Shown here: piece after piece, positions 53,601 to 63,059 of the stretch
Layout of the letters: each line of letters starts with the position of its first letter
How positions within the stretch are numbered: the stretch's first letter is position 1
Assembly (NCBI GenBank): GCA_019057475.1
Contig: DXJO01000004.1
Coordinates: 62,001-126,000, forward strand
Direction of reading: 5' to 3'
Origin: Candidatus Thorarchaeota archaeon
Lineage (GTDB): Archaea > Asgardarchaeota > Thorarchaeia > Thorarchaeales > Thorarchaeaceae
Length of the DNA: 64,000 nt
Notes under the pieces: generated by a model
The model's input: only the letters and a program-made list of their open reading frames with translations
Databases searched by the model: none
What the model was told of the DNA's origin: nothing
Program-made: the position numbers and the translations under genes

Positions 53601-53817
53601 GTTGCTTCTTCCATTTCGCTTACTGACTTGCATATGTGTTTATTCATGCGCAACATCACGTGCTTGAAATGTGGGTGTTCTTGCATTGAATTCTGACTAG
53701 ATTCGGCGGAAATAATCTATCAACGCTAGCCTTATTTTGTCTATTTGCGTACGCATTGAATTGCAGATTCGAATATCTGGACTGGTGGCGGGTTTCAGTC
53801 TGTTGGTAGTATGAATC

Positions 53818-54408
53818 ATGAAACCTCGGATTCCCCGAATGATGACCTATAAGACAGTGCTCATCGGCGATGGGGCAGTCGGGAAAACATCCATCCGACG
53901 CGCCTACATGGGGAAGGAATTCATGTCAAGTCATCTCGCGACCATAGGAGTCGATTTTGCTCAGAAACATATTCAAATCGAAGACGAAACCGTTCGATTC
54001 ATTATTTGGGATCTAGCGGGTCAGCCAACGTTTGAAAGAGTCCGACGACACTACTATCAAGGGTCTCATAGTCTCATTCTTGTGTACTCCGTGGTTGACC
54101 GTGAAACCTTCGATAACGCTTCCAAATGGCTCGTAGAGGCGTACAAGTACATGGGGCAACTCCCGCCTACGGCAGTCATAGGGAATAAGATTGACCTCCG
54201 GTGGGGGTACCCGCGAGAGGATGTCATTTCAACTGAAGAAGGTCGAGAGTTTACTGAATACTTCATCGAGAAACTGGAAGTGGACGCGATATTCAGGGAA
54301 ACGTCCGCACTGACCGGTGTGAGTATCCAAGATATGTTCACCGAGCTGCTCAAGATGATGAGCAAGGACGCCGCAAAAACTCCTTCACCAGTGGATTCAT
54401 CGGTTTAA
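53818..54408 (+). CDS. Rab-like small GTPase (copy A)
   Basis: 196 aa. G1 GDGAVGKTS (17-25), G2 LATIGVDF (~41-48, Rab-like Thr then Gly-Val-Asp-Phe), G3 WDLAGQ (~66-71, catalytic Gln), G4 NKID (~125-128), G5 ETSALTG (~160-166). The Rab-style switch text VDFAQKHIQIEDETVRFIIWDLAGQ (read in parts) gives a fully competent GTPase. The C-terminus DSSV lacks Cys, so there is no prenyl site. It is closely similar to the copy at 57464. It precedes the glycosylase-like gene by 24 bp, so cotranscription is likely. Confidence 0.95.
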   Translation: MKPRIPRMMTYKTVLIGDGAVGKTSIRRAYMGKEFMSSHLATIGVDFAQKHIQIEDETVRFIIWDLAGQPTFERVRRHYYQGSHSLILVYSVVDRETFDNASKWLVEAYKYMGQLPPTAVIGNKIDLRWGYPREDVISTEEGREFTEYFIEKLEVDAIFRETSALTGVSIQDMFTELLKMMSKDAAKTPSPVDSSV

Positions 54409-54432
54409 ACCTATGATAATGACATCTCACCG

Positions 54433-55728
54433 GTGCTATCTGCTTTGGTGCCGATCGAGGTAACCTCCATAAGGCCTGGTGTGTGGAACTACGATATGCT
54501 TGAGGTTTCTCAAGAACAGGCTCAGCGATTCATCCTCGATGTTCAAGGACTCAGGACTGAGAAGCCATCCGAATCCATACTTAAAGTTGTCAGGCGGATT
54601 CACAATATCCAAATCGACACAATATCCGTTGTCACAAGAAGTCACGATCTAACCATCTTCTGCAGATTACCGAGCTACAAGGAAGGCGAGGTATGGGGTT
54701 TCGAACGTCGCGGCAAGCTGTTCGAGTTCTGGTCACATGCAATGTGTCTGATCCCAATGGAGTCCTTTCCATTCTACGCTTGGAAGATGGAGCAGCTAAG
54801 CAAGCAGACTACAGGTTGGCTGATTGAGTGGGGTGTGAAGAACAAGGACACTGTTGAAGCAGTCTATCGTCACGTGAAGAAGAACGGTCCGACCCAAAGC
54901 GCCAGTTTGGGTGCGAGAAAGAAAGGGAGCAACGGCTGGTGGGAATGGAAAGCAGAGAAACGCGCCTTAGAGCATTTGTTCACAGTAGGGCGCCTCATGG
55001 TTGCCTACCGAAAGGGGTTCCAGAAATACTACGATCTCAGGGAGAGAGTGCTCCCGTCCGGTCAAGATTCAGAACCCATGACGGACGAGAAAGTGGCCAA
55101 CTTTGTGGTTCAAACAACTCTTGGTTCCCTGGGTCTAGCGAGCTACGAGGATATCAAGGTCTACCTAGGTCGAATGCCCGCACGTATTTTGTGGAAAAGC
55201 AGTCGAACAGCAATAGAAGGGTATCTTGACAATCTTCGTCAAGGTGGAGTTGTGGAAGAGGTATCTGTCACCGGTCTCGGAAATCGCTATTTCGTTCTCG
55301 GAAAGAATCACGATGTACTTGTGAACTCAGTCGACAACCCACTGAATAACGAAGCAGCACTCATCCTTAGCCCCTTTGACAACATAATGAGGGAGCGTCA
55401 CCGTCCTCGAAAGATGTGGGGCTTCGAGTACAAGCTGGAAGCCTACACTCAGGCAGCGAAGCGCGTTTACGGTTACTATGTGCTTCCGATTCTTGACGGC
55501 CACGAGCTAATAGGACGGATGGATGCCAAGAAACATCGGGATGAAGGACTGCTGGAAGTCAAGGTGCTGCATTTCCAGAAAGGCCGCGCAAGTGACAGCT
55601 CTCTAGTTGAACGCGTGGCAATGGGTATCATGAACTTCATGCAGTTTCAGGGATGCAGCCGCGTGAAGATAGGAGCGACCCACCCCCGAATTGCGAAGCG
55701 TGCACTGATGCAACATCTTGAGTTGTGA
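54433..55728 (+). CDS. YcaQ/AlkZ-like winged-helix DNA glycosylase family protein
   Basis: 431 aa from a GTG; the family alignment begins near the ATG at 54496 (MLEVSQEQAQRFIL), which may be the true start. The catalytic Gln-x-Asp motif appears in IHNIQIDTISVV (~57), with SHDLTIFCRLPSY after it and the C-terminal LSPFDNIMRERHRPRKMWGF (~312-331), YVLPIL and GRMDAKKHRDEG typical of the HTH_42 family. The related bacterial enzymes excise bulky or cross-linked bases (interstrand crosslinks). It lies between two Rab-like GTPases and is preceded by one at 24 bp. Confidence 0.88.
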   Translation: MLSALVPIEVTSIRPGVWNYDMLEVSQEQAQRFILDVQGLRTEKPSESILKVVRRIHNIQIDTISVVTRSHDLTIFCRLPSYKEGEVWGFERRGKLFEFWSHAMCLIPMESFPFYAWKMEQLSKQTTGWLIEWGVKNKDTVEAVYRHVKKNGPTQSASLGARKKGSNGWWEWKAEKRALEHLFTVGRLMVAYRKGFQKYYDLRERVLPSGQDSEPMTDEKVANFVVQTTLGSLGLASYEDIKVYLGRMPARILWKSSRTAIEGYLDNLRQGGVVEEVSVTGLGNRYFVLGKNHDVLVNSVDNPLNNEAALILSPFDNIMRERHRPRKMWGFEYKLEAYTQAAKRVYGYYVLPILDGHELIGRMDAKKHRDEGLLEVKVLHFQKGRASDSSLVERVAMGIMNFMQFQGCSRVKIGATHPRIAKRALMQHLEL

Positions 55729-55736
55729 CGTATTAG

Positions 55737-56756
55737 CTAAGGATCACTGGTCTTCCACGCGTAGTACTCCTGAGTATGAATCTGTTCAAAACCATACATC
55801 TTGTACAGGTTTACTGCAGGAGTATTATCAACATCTGCTTCTAATTGTGCGAACTTCACATTTTCCTCTTGTAGGCGGACAATTGTTTCATGAAGCACCG
55901 CTTTCATTATGCCCCTTCTCCAATACTTCGGAACAACTCCTACAGGACCAATTTCGACACTTTCTTCCTCTGGTCGAACAATGGAGAATCCTACAACCTT
56001 TTCATCCATCAAAACAAGAACTGATGCTCTATGTAATGGTCTGTTTCTGTTGAACCAGTAGTTGAAGGCAGTCTTTTGCTGTGTTTCCGTCACATCTAGA
56101 AACAGTCGATCTTTTCCATGTCTGAAAGAATCAAAGAAAGGGCTCTCGATATCCTTGTTTTCTACCTTGCCTATCTCTTCTATTCTGAAACCATCTGGGA
56201 GCGCTGGTGGTGCAGAGGGTAGAGTGAGGCTTTCTAAATCAACTCTCATGAATACTTCTTTGGTGGCTCTATGAAAACCTGAGGTGTCGTACCATGATTT
56301 ATACTCATCTCGAGCTTTGAGGATTGAATCTTGTATTGGACTAAGGTTCACCTCAAGTCGTTCTAATCCTGTTTCTTTGACATACTCTTTGCATGCGTGA
56401 ATCAATGATTGAGCCAACCAAGCTCTATTAGTGGTCCGCTTCACAATTGGATGCCAATTGCTGATGAAGGCCATATCAGGGGACCCTGTGTATAATTGCA
56501 TGGCACCGACTATCTCATCGCCGCTTACAGCAAGGATTCCAATATTGTGGTCATCTTGCGTCAGCTCTCCTAGCAATCTTTCAATCCTATCAAGGGTCCT
56601 AGTGTCCGAGTAAAACTGCGATGCTTGTCTTGTTTTGAATGTGAACTCTGACAGCTTCTTTAGATCTACATCCTTGAGTTTGTCTATTGCTATCTTGACC
56701 GTAGGAGCACGCTCCTTGACTACTGAGGTGCCAACACGTGATTCCGATTCTGGAAT
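55737..56756 (-). CDS. Tandem GNAT acetyltransferase-like protein, start unresolved
   Basis: Product of at least ~325 aa. The second GNAT core has IGPVGVVPKYWRRGIMKAV (~270-288) followed by a Q/R-rich helix, ADVDNTPAVNLYKMYGF (~310-326). The N-terminal half (HNIGILAVSGDEIVGAMQLY) looks like another GNAT unit without the P-loop. The frame stays open to 56933 but that part overlaps the surface-protein gene and does not look coding. There is no ATG/GTG/TTG at the expected N-terminus; the stated end uses a possible ATT. The DNA is AT-richer than the neighbours. Substrate unknown. Confidence 0.6.
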   Translation of the reverse strand: MPESESRVGTSVVKERAPTVKIAIDKLKDVDLKKLSEFTFKTRQASQFYSDTRTLDRIERLLGELTQDDHNIGILAVSGDEIVGAMQLYTGSPDMAFISNWHPIVKRTTNRAWLAQSLIHACKEYVKETGLERLEVNLSPIQDSILKARDEYKSWYDTSGFHRATKEVFMRVDLESLTLPSAPPALPDGFRIEEIGKVENKDIESPFFDSFRHGKDRLFLDVTETQQKTAFNYWFNRNRPLHRASVLVLMDEKVVGFSIVRPEEESVEIGPVGVVPKYWRRGIMKAVLHETIVRLQEENVKFAQLEADVDNTPAVNLYKMYGFEQIHTQEYYAWKTSDP

Positions 56757-56773
56757 ATAGTTTCCGGATGAAT

Positions 56774-57183
56774 CTAGGTTGTTTCCTGCTTTGGCCGAAT
56801 GATGAAGATGTAGACCAGTACAACAATCACTACGACCACAACGATGGCACCAATGATCAATGGCGTCACGTCTGCAGGGGGCGTTGTCACTATCGCAGCA
56901 GCCACCACGATGTAGCTGAAGTAGTCTGAACAATTGAGCGCAGTAATGGTTTTCCCGAACGTGTCCTCAGCAGTGATGTAGTATTCAACCACTGAATCCT
57001 CTGGCTGCCCAGGGATGGATGCGTTATAGCTGTCGTCGGGAATTGAACTCATCTCCAGATTGGTCCAAGACCCTTCATCTGCCCTGTAGTAGAGCCTGAC
57101 CGTGTCCAGGCTTGGGTCGATGACGATAGCCACATTAGAACCATAAGTAGCGCGAAGCGTTTCAGATTCGAGTTCATTTTTCT
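56774..57183 (-). pseudogene. Surface protein remnant: signal peptide, Ig-like segment and TM anchor, frameshifted
   Basis: On the minus strand an ATG near 57183, preceded by TTAGGAG, opens MNSNLKRFALLMVLMWLSSS, an excellent signal peptide. That frame stops after 42 codons. From about 57140 the neighbouring frame continues with DTVRLYYRADEGSWTNLEMS, SVVEYYITAEDTFG and a TM helix (IIGAIVVVVVIVVLVYIFII) and stops at 56774. The text is typical of archaeal extracellular Ig-like domains. So this is probably one short secreted/anchored protein broken by a frameshift or deletion, or a truncated remnant. Confidence 0.55.
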
Positions 57184-57463
57184 TTCTCCTAAGAACAACT
57201 GAAGAGCGTGATAACAAGACCGTCGGAAATCTGCCCTTACCTGTTCTTTGTGCGTGCCCTTGACGTGTTCTGAAAGGCAATCCGCAATCAGGAGGGTGCA
57301 TACTCGCAAGAGCGCGCCGATTCTGTACGATTCGCTAACCTTATTTCCTCGAATTACCAATACCTGAAGTGCCAAAACGTTATCGGGAGGTTCAAGCGGG
57401 CCATCATCTATTGATAGTGGACCCAAGCAGGTTCTCCCGAGTCGGTGGAGAGGAGCATTTCAA

Positions 57464-58063
57464 ATGAAAGACCAGGACGACGGCAGTAGAGTACTAAAAG
57501 CTGTGTTGATCGGTGACGGGGCTGTGGGCAAGACTAGCATCAGGCGCAACTACCTGGGCGAGGACTTCTTAGAGGGCCATCTTGCGACCATTGGCGTGGA
57601 CCTTGCAACAAAGCGCGTTCTGTTTGATCAGGAAGTCGTGAAATTTATTCTCTGGGATCTCGCGGGGCAGCCAACGTTCGAGAAGGTTCGAGGGCATTAT
57701 TACCACGGGTCCAACGGGATAATTCTCGTGTATAGTGTCGTCAATAGGGACTCGTTCGACAATGCATCAAAGTGGTTTGTCGAGGCCTATCGGAACATGG
57801 GCACTCTACCGCCGACAGTTATCGTGGCTAACAAGATTGATCTGCTGCCTGGAGCAGATGCGTCCAAGGTTGTCACTACGGAGGAGGGCAAAGCCTTTAC
57901 CAAGTACTTCATTGACAAGCTAGAAGTTCCGGCGGTGTTCATCGAAACCTCAGCAAAGACCGGCGAGAACATCCAAGACACATTCACTCACCTGCTCAAG
58001 ATGATGTCACAGGCGGAGCAGGATGACGAGTCCGGAATCTTTCAGGGTGACCCTGGGATCTAG
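57464..58063 (+). CDS. Rab-like small GTPase (copy B)
   Basis: 199 aa. ATG with a GAGAGGAGC site upstream. G1 GDGAVGKTS (17-25), G2 LATIGVDL (~41-48), G3 WDLAGQ (~66-71), G4 NKID (~125-128), G5 ETSAKTG (~161-167). It is near-collinear with copy A at 53818: same length to G5 and same helix text (FDNASKWFVEAY, NMGTLPPT). It differs in the C-terminal tail, which is acidic (AEQDDESG) and has no Cys. They are paralogues separated by three genes, a local duplication. Confidence 0.95.
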   Translation: MKDQDDGSRVLKAVLIGDGAVGKTSIRRNYLGEDFLEGHLATIGVDLATKRVLFDQEVVKFILWDLAGQPTFEKVRGHYYHGSNGIILVYSVVNRDSFDNASKWFVEAYRNMGTLPPTVIVANKIDLLPGADASKVVTTEEGKAFTKYFIDKLEVPAVFIETSAKTGENIQDTFTHLLKMMSQAEQDDESGIFQGDPGI

Positions 58064-58273
58064 TCCTCTACAAAGGCGAGAAACTTCCCTATCGTAAGGG
58101 TTATTGCATTCCGAGAGCATCCCATTTTAACCATTGTTATCTCCCAAATGTATGTATACGTGGTTAGGAGGGGGATTCGTTGGGGATTGACTATTTTTCG
58201 TTCTAATTGAGTAAAATGTATATCTCAAAGACAGGGATAAATCAGAAGAGCAACAGTTTAGGGAGAGAGAATA

Positions 58274-59017
58274 TTGTTTAGTAGTAAAGGAAAAGTTGCA
58301 GTGGTAACAGGCTCCGCAGGACGCGGGATGGGAAGAAGCATAGCTCTTACTCTTGCACGTGAAGGAGCAAGTGTGGTTGTCAACTATCTGAATAGCAAGA
58401 GTAGAGCCAGTGCAATTGTTGACTACATTGAAGACAATGGCGGGAGTGCAATATCTATTCAAGCCAATGTATTCGTGAAGGATGGTTGTGAAAAACTAAT
58501 AGATGCAGCCATCAAGGAATTTGAGAAAGTTGATATCTGCATAATCAATCCGGGTGCAGGTTGGCACCCTGAACCCCTAGATGTCTTTGACCCCGTTCTA
58601 GCTCTTGAAGATTTGATTCAAGAGATTGCACCTTTCTTTCATCTGATGCGTTTACTTCTGCCTGAGATGTATAAAAGACGATGGGGACGTCTTATTGGTA
58701 TCACATTACATCCTGTGCAAAATTCTCCATCATACTCTTACAACGTTGGGAAAGCTGCTAGACTGCAAGCAATACATCTCGCCTATGAGGAAGCATGGGA
58801 ACAGGGAGTAACAATCAATGCAATAGCGCCAGGACCCGTATCACCTTTTGAGAGCTTTGAACAAGCTGTCGCATATTACAATCATGAAAAAGAGTGGCTA
58901 GAGAGGAGAGATGTGACTCCGCAGGATATTGCTGAGAGTATAGCATTCCTTTGTTCAGAGGTAGGAAGTTACATCTCTGGGAGTGTCATACCCTTTATGT
59001 TCCACAAGAAGAGGTAG
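58274..59017 (+). CDS. Short-chain dehydrogenase/reductase (SDR)
   Basis: 247 aa from a TTG with a GGGAGAGAG site. Cofactor motif TGSAGRGMG (12-20), N-x-G in IINPGAG (~95), catalytic Tyr and Lys in SYSYNVGKAA (~156-160), with Thr in place of the usual Ser 12 residues before Tyr (ITLHP). The absence of an acidic residue after strand 2 (VVVNYLNSKSR, with Asn and Arg) suggests NADP use. Substrate unknown. AT-rich relative to the surrounding genes. Confidence 0.9.
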   Translation: MFSSKGKVAVVTGSAGRGMGRSIALTLAREGASVVVNYLNSKSRASAIVDYIEDNGGSAISIQANVFVKDGCEKLIDAAIKEFEKVDICIINPGAGWHPEPLDVFDPVLALEDLIQEIAPFFHLMRLLLPEMYKRRWGRLIGITLHPVQNSPSYSYNVGKAARLQAIHLAYEEAWEQGVTINAIAPGPVSPFESFEQAVAYYNHEKEWLERRDVTPQDIAESIAFLCSEVGSYISGSVIPFMFHKKR

Positions 59018-59193
59018 AATTAGCGCTTGAAGTATAATGCAGAAAGATCATCAAGGAATAGGGGTATTCATTATCGCTTGGATTTCAACAAATCTCGCAT
59101 GGAGTTGAGATAGATTGAGCGTTGAACTTCCAGACGAATCTTGACGGATCCTACCTACTGGCTGCATATTTTAGATTATCAAGAGGCTTTCAA

Positions 59194-59580
59194 TCATGTT
59201 TCAGTCGCTACTATGAATTGACTTCTAACGCCTGGTGTCAAGAGATAGACAATGATTGCGATGGACAATGCTATGCTTAGGATGCTGTTGAATAAAGTAA
59301 TGCTGGCTGAAGGGATGTCCATCAGCACTCTAATCAGTATCCCAAGCAATAATACCGCATTTGTCAAGACATTCCCCCACCACGCCCAAGAATGCAGAGC
59401 ATCAAGTGCCCATCCCATGGCGATGAGGACTACACCATAACCTATCAACAGGAGTCCATTGACTATGTGAAAGAACAACACTAGTAGACCCAGTACAGAA
59501 AACCCCATTCCATATAAGATCTCCAGGGTGGCAATCATGCCTACACCCCTAGGGCTATCTGACGACCTTGTACCTTTCAA
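59194..59580 (-). CDS. Small polytopic membrane protein
   Basis: 128 aa with about four TM helices. It starts MKGTRSSDSPRGVGMIATLEILYGMGFSVLG (read in parts); the PRGVGMIATLEILYG region resembles the widespread R-P-x-G-V-x-x-x-A-x-L-E opening of small membrane proteins of unknown function. WAWWGN lies between TM2 and TM3. No catalytic residues can be named. It is a single-gene unit divergent from copA, and the intervening sequence may hold both promoters. Confidence 0.6.
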   Translation of the reverse strand: MKGTRSSDSPRGVGMIATLEILYGMGFSVLGLLVLFFHIVNGLLLIGYGVVLIAMGWALDALHSWAWWGNVLTNAVLLLGILIRVLMDIPSASITLFNSILSIALSIAIIVYLLTPGVRSQFIVATET

Positions 59581-59724
59581 CTTAGCTTTCCCTCCACATC
59601 CTAAGCTTCAATGGCTCCGTCACCTAATAATCATACAGTGGGTCCGCTGCTATGAAGGGAAAGGCGACCTTGTACTACTTGTTTATTCAATGGAATATCG
59701 CCAAGAATACTAGGTCCCAAAGCC

Positions 59725-59738
59725 ATAAGTATTTAACT
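59725..59738 (+). promoter_or_regulatory. TATA-like box upstream of copA
   Basis: ATAAGTATTTAACT lies about 35-50 nt before the candidate GTG start at 59774 and ~65 nt before the ATG at 59801, a suitable position for the copA promoter. Confidence 0.35.
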
Positions 59739-59757
59739 ATTGTGCATTATTGTTTTA

Positions 59758-59777
59758 CCATTGTTAACCAACAGTGG
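59758..59777. promoter_or_regulatory. Imperfect palindrome at the copA start
   Basis: CCATTGTTA and TAACAGTGG-like arms (left CCATTGTTA; reverse of the right CCACTGTTG) match at 7 of 9 positions with a 2-bp spacer. It sits between the TATA-like box and the first candidate start, where a metal-responsive repressor or activator could bind. No regulator gene is adjacent. Confidence 0.3.
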
Positions 59778-59800
59778 CTTTTTTCACTATTCGCGGACTG

Positions 59801-62449
59801 ATGAAATTGAGCAAAACAACAGAAGCCAAAGACAAGAAGAAACGCATATCCATGAAGATTGAGGGGATGCACTGCGCTTCTTGTGTGGCATCAATCGAAA
59901 AATCACTACTGGCACAAAACGGTGTCATTCGAGCAACGATTAGCCTCTTGGATGAGAAGGCTGTTATCGAGTACGAACCAAAACAAGTAGACAGAGCTTC
60001 TCTAGAGAAAGCGATCGAGTCAACTGGCTATCGTCCGATGCGACCGGCAATGACATTCAGGCTCGCTCAGAAACCAACCGAAGAAGAATGGGGACTGATT
60101 CCCTCGCGAATTGGTGATATTGATGGCGTGCTCAACGTGGATACATTTCCGAAATCCAGCCGCATTATTGTGGAGTATGACGAGGACCTTGTCACACTCA
60201 AGATAGTAAACCGCGCCCTGAAAGAGATGGGACTAGAGATAGAGGAAGGTGCTGTATCACACTCGGATAGGGAAACCCTGGCAAGGGAGAAGGAGGTCCA
60301 GTACTATTCCAGACTGTTGGCTTTCTCCCTAGTTCTTACAATTCCTGTAGTTCTAATTCATTTCGGCCTTCTTGCACCGTATCTTCCAGCGGATTTTCCA
60401 CACAATCTAGTCATGTTCGTTCTGACAACACCGATTCAGTTCATCGCTGGCTATCCTTTTCTCAAGTCGGCTCTTAGAGCTGCACGCCACGCCAAAACGA
60501 ACATGGACACTCTCATCATGATTGGAACAAGTGCGGCCTACTTCTATTCAGTTGCGACCACATTCATTCTGACGGGATACTCCTCATTCTATGACACTGC
60601 AGCACTGTTAATTACGTTCATACTGCTAGGTCGAACACTCGAGGCTATAGCAAAAGGCAGGACATCAAGAGCCATTCGAAGCCTCATGGACCTTCAAGCA
60701 AAGGTTGCAGTAGTGGTGAGGGATGGAAAGGAAATCAAGATCCCAATTGAGGAAGTCGAAGTAGGTGATGTCGTACTGGTTCGGCCCGGTGACAAGATTC
60801 CTATCGATGGCGAGGTTGTAGAGGGCAAGTCTAGAGTCGACGAATCAATGATTACTGGTGAACCAGCGCCGGTAAGCAAGAGTGTTGGCGACTCAGTAGT
60901 TGGCGCGACAGTGAACAAGAATGGCGTTCTCAAAGTCCGAGCAACAAAAGTCGGCAAAGATACTGTTCTTTCGCAGATTGTGAAAATGGTTGAGGATGCC
61001 CAGACCAACAAGCCTCCTATCCAGCGCAAGGCCGACGCCATCGCGAATGTATTCACGCCAGTTGTCTTGACGATATCGATTGCCACTTTCCTGTTGTGGG
61101 CCGTGGTTTTGGGCCAGGACTGGACTCTGGCGCTGAGCTTTTCGATAGCTGTGCTTGTAGCAGCTTGTCCGTGTGCCCTTGGTCTTGCTACACCCACGGC
61201 AATAATGGTGGGCATTGGAAAGGGTGCTCAACATGGCATCTTAATCAAGACCGGCTCAGGCCTTGAAGTCATTCCCACTATCGATACTATCGTTTTTGAC
61301 AAGACCGGAACTCTTACGATAGGGAAACCTACCGTCACTGACATACTTGCAGTATCTGAAGCCAATGAAGAGGATGTGCTCCGCCTAGTTGCGGCTGTGG
61401 AGAAGAACAGCGAGCATCCACTAGCGGAGGCAATCGTTTACTATGCTGAGGAGCAGGGGATAGAGATTCCGCAAGCTAGTGATTTTGTGTCAATGACAGG
61501 GTTAGGAGTCCAAGCGACAGTTGAAGGCGCTACTCTTCTCGTTGGCAACGATCGCCTGATGAGTGAGAATTCAGTAGAGTTTGGAGACCTTCAAGAACAC
61601 GCTTCGATGCTTCAGGAACAGGGGAGGACAACAGTCTTCATCTCCGCTGATGGGAAGCCACTGGCCGTCCTGGGGATTGCAGATAAGCTGAAGGACACCT
61701 CTGCCCATGCTGTAAGGGCATTGCAGAAGAAGGGCATCAATGTCTGGATGATTACAGGCGACAAGACGAAGACAGCTCAAGCAATCGCCACTTCGATAGG
61801 CATCAAGAATGTAATGGCTGAGGTGATGCCGGCAGAGAAGGCGAGCAAGATTAAACAGCTTCAATCTGAAGGACACGTTGTAGCAATGACTGGCGACGGT
61901 ATCAATGACGCTCCCGCTCTTGCACAGGCTGATATTGGGATTGCTTTGGGCTCAGGAACTGATGTGTCTGTTGAAACAGGTGACATCGTTCTAGTGAAAG
62001 ACGACCTGATGGATGTGGTGTCAGGAATTGAGCTCGGGTCTAGAACAATGACCAAGATCAAACAGGGTTTCTTCTGGGCACTTATCTATAATATGGCATT
62101 GCTCCCGTTGGCAGCAGGTTTGCTTTATCCTGCTTTCGGGATTGTACTTCGCCCTGAGTTTGCAGGACTTGCTATGGCGCTCTCCAGTGTCAGTGTTGTT
62201 ACCAATGCGCTACTGCTCAACAGGTTCAAGCCGGCGAAGCACGAAGAGGGTCCTGATGCTGAACCAACATCGCAGGAAGCGGTTTCGAAGATTGCGATTG
62301 ATCCAATCTGCAAGATGGATGTGGACACTGCTTCTGCAGAGCTTTACAGTGACTACAATGGCAAGCGCTACTACTTCTGTGCTCCCTATTGCAAGACAAC
62401 TTTTGATGCTGATCCCAGCAAGTACGAAGGCCAAGATGTGAAACACTAG
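59801..62449 (+). CDS. copA: Copper-translocating P1B-type ATPase with C-terminal YHS domain
   Basis: 882 aa from the ATG at 59801 (a GTG at 59774 would add nine). N-terminal HMA domain with GMHCASC (~21-27), a second HMA-like fold (~75-140) without cysteines, eight TM helices, the actuator motif TGEPAPV (~360), ion channel CPC in AACPCALG (~455), phosphorylation site DKTGT (~505), MITGDK and [17 protein letters not shown] plus the Asn/Met later helices indicate Cu(I) export. The C-terminal ~45 residues form a YHS domain ([10 protein letters not shown] ... YYFCAPYC), a probable extra metal-binding site. A complete ATPase. Confidence 0.95.
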   Translation: MKLSKTTEAKDKKKRISMKIEGMHCASCVASIEKSLLAQNGVIRATISLLDEKAVIEYEPKQVDRASLEKAIESTGYRPMRPAMTFRLAQKPTEEEWGLIPSRIGDIDGVLNVDTFPKSSRIIVEYDEDLVTLKIVNRALKEMGLEIEEGAVSHSDRETLAREKEVQYYSRLLAFSLVLTIPVVLIHFGLLAPYLPADFPHNLVMFVLTTPIQFIAGYPFLKSALRAARHAKTNMDTLIMIGTSAAYFYSVATTFILTGYSSFYDTAALLITFILLGRTLEAIAKGRTSRAIRSLMDLQAKVAVVVRDGKEIKIPIEEVEVGDVVLVRPGDKIPIDGEVVEGKSRVDESMITGEPAPVSKSVGDSVVGATVNKNGVLKVRATKVGKDTVLSQIVKMVEDAQTNKPPIQRKADAIANVFTPVVLTISIATFLLWAVVLGQDWTLALSFSIAVLVAACPCALGLATPTAIMVGIGKGAQHGILIKTGSGLEVIPTIDTIVFDKTGTLTIGKPTVTDILAVSEANEEDVLRLVAAVEKNSEHPLAEAIVYYAEEQGIEIPQASDFVSMTGLGVQATVEGATLLVGNDRLMSENSVEFGDLQEHASMLQEQGRTTVFISADGKPLAVLGIADKLKDTSAHAVRALQKKGINVWMITGDKTKTAQAIATSIGIKNVMAEVMPAEKASKIKQLQSEGHVVAMTGDGINDAPALAQADIGIALGSGTDVSVETGDIVLVKDDLMDVVSGIELGSRTMTKIKQGFFWALIYNMALLPLAAGLLYPAFGIVLRPEFAGLAMALSSVSVVTNALLLNRFKPAKHEEGPDAEPTSQEAVSKIAIDPICKMDVDTASAELYSDYNGKRYYFCAPYCKTTFDADPSKYEGQDVKH

Positions 62450-62883
62450 TCATCCGTGTCCTCAACAAAATCGCCTGACTCACTGTGGATGTCCTTATAG
62501 AAGTCGTCTGGCTCGCTGTAGATTTCATCATAGACGTCATCGGACTCACTATTAGATTCAAGTCCTCTGCCCACTAAGAGCTTGATTATCTTGATGAGTG
62601 TATTCTCTGCCGCGCCATGAGATCCCCAGTTAATGTTGAGTATTCCTCCCCCTCCGCCACTTGCCACGACGGTTATCGCGCATTTTCTGGTATCTGACAG
62701 CTGCTCCACAACTACGCTAATGGTTTGGTAGCTGCTTGTTCTAAACACATACTCATCGTGAATGAACAGCCCCACTAATCCGACTTCATTATGCCATACT
62801 CTACTGAACTTCCTGGAGTATCGCCGTTTCAGAACATCCAGTATTTTTCTTGTGAACTCCCCAGGGACCTCTATCGTTTTCAT
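62446..62883 (-). CDS. Hypothetical protein with glycine-rich core and acidic tail
   Basis: 145 aa. A compact alpha/beta part (~1-110) contains [20 protein letters not shown] (~72-91), and helix [12 protein letters not shown]. The last ~35 residues are an acidic Asp/Glu/Ser-rich tail ([16 protein letters not shown] and DFVEDTDD). No TM helix. I do not recognise the family with certainty. It overlaps the copA stop by 4 bp on the other strand. Its role in metal handling is a guess from position. Confidence 0.55.
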   Translation of the reverse strand: MKTIEVPGEFTRKILDVLKRRYSRKFSRVWHNEVGLVGLFIHDEYVFRTSSYQTISVVVEQLSDTRKCAITVVASGGGGGILNINWGSHGAAENTLIKIIKLLVGRGLESNSESDDVYDEIYSEPDDFYKDIHSESGDFVEDTDD

Positions 62884-63059
62884 CTGTTGCTTTCCTACAT
62901 GAGATGCCTTGCGGCAGTGTCCTCAGGTACTTGTTGTTTTGAAAACATATTAAGATGCAGTAGGTTTCGTTAACTTCGCGGAATTAGGACTAGGCTAGTC
63001 CTTAATAGCCGCTTTGAGCTCTAGAAATGTAGCAACATGGTTATTTGGTGGATACCGAC

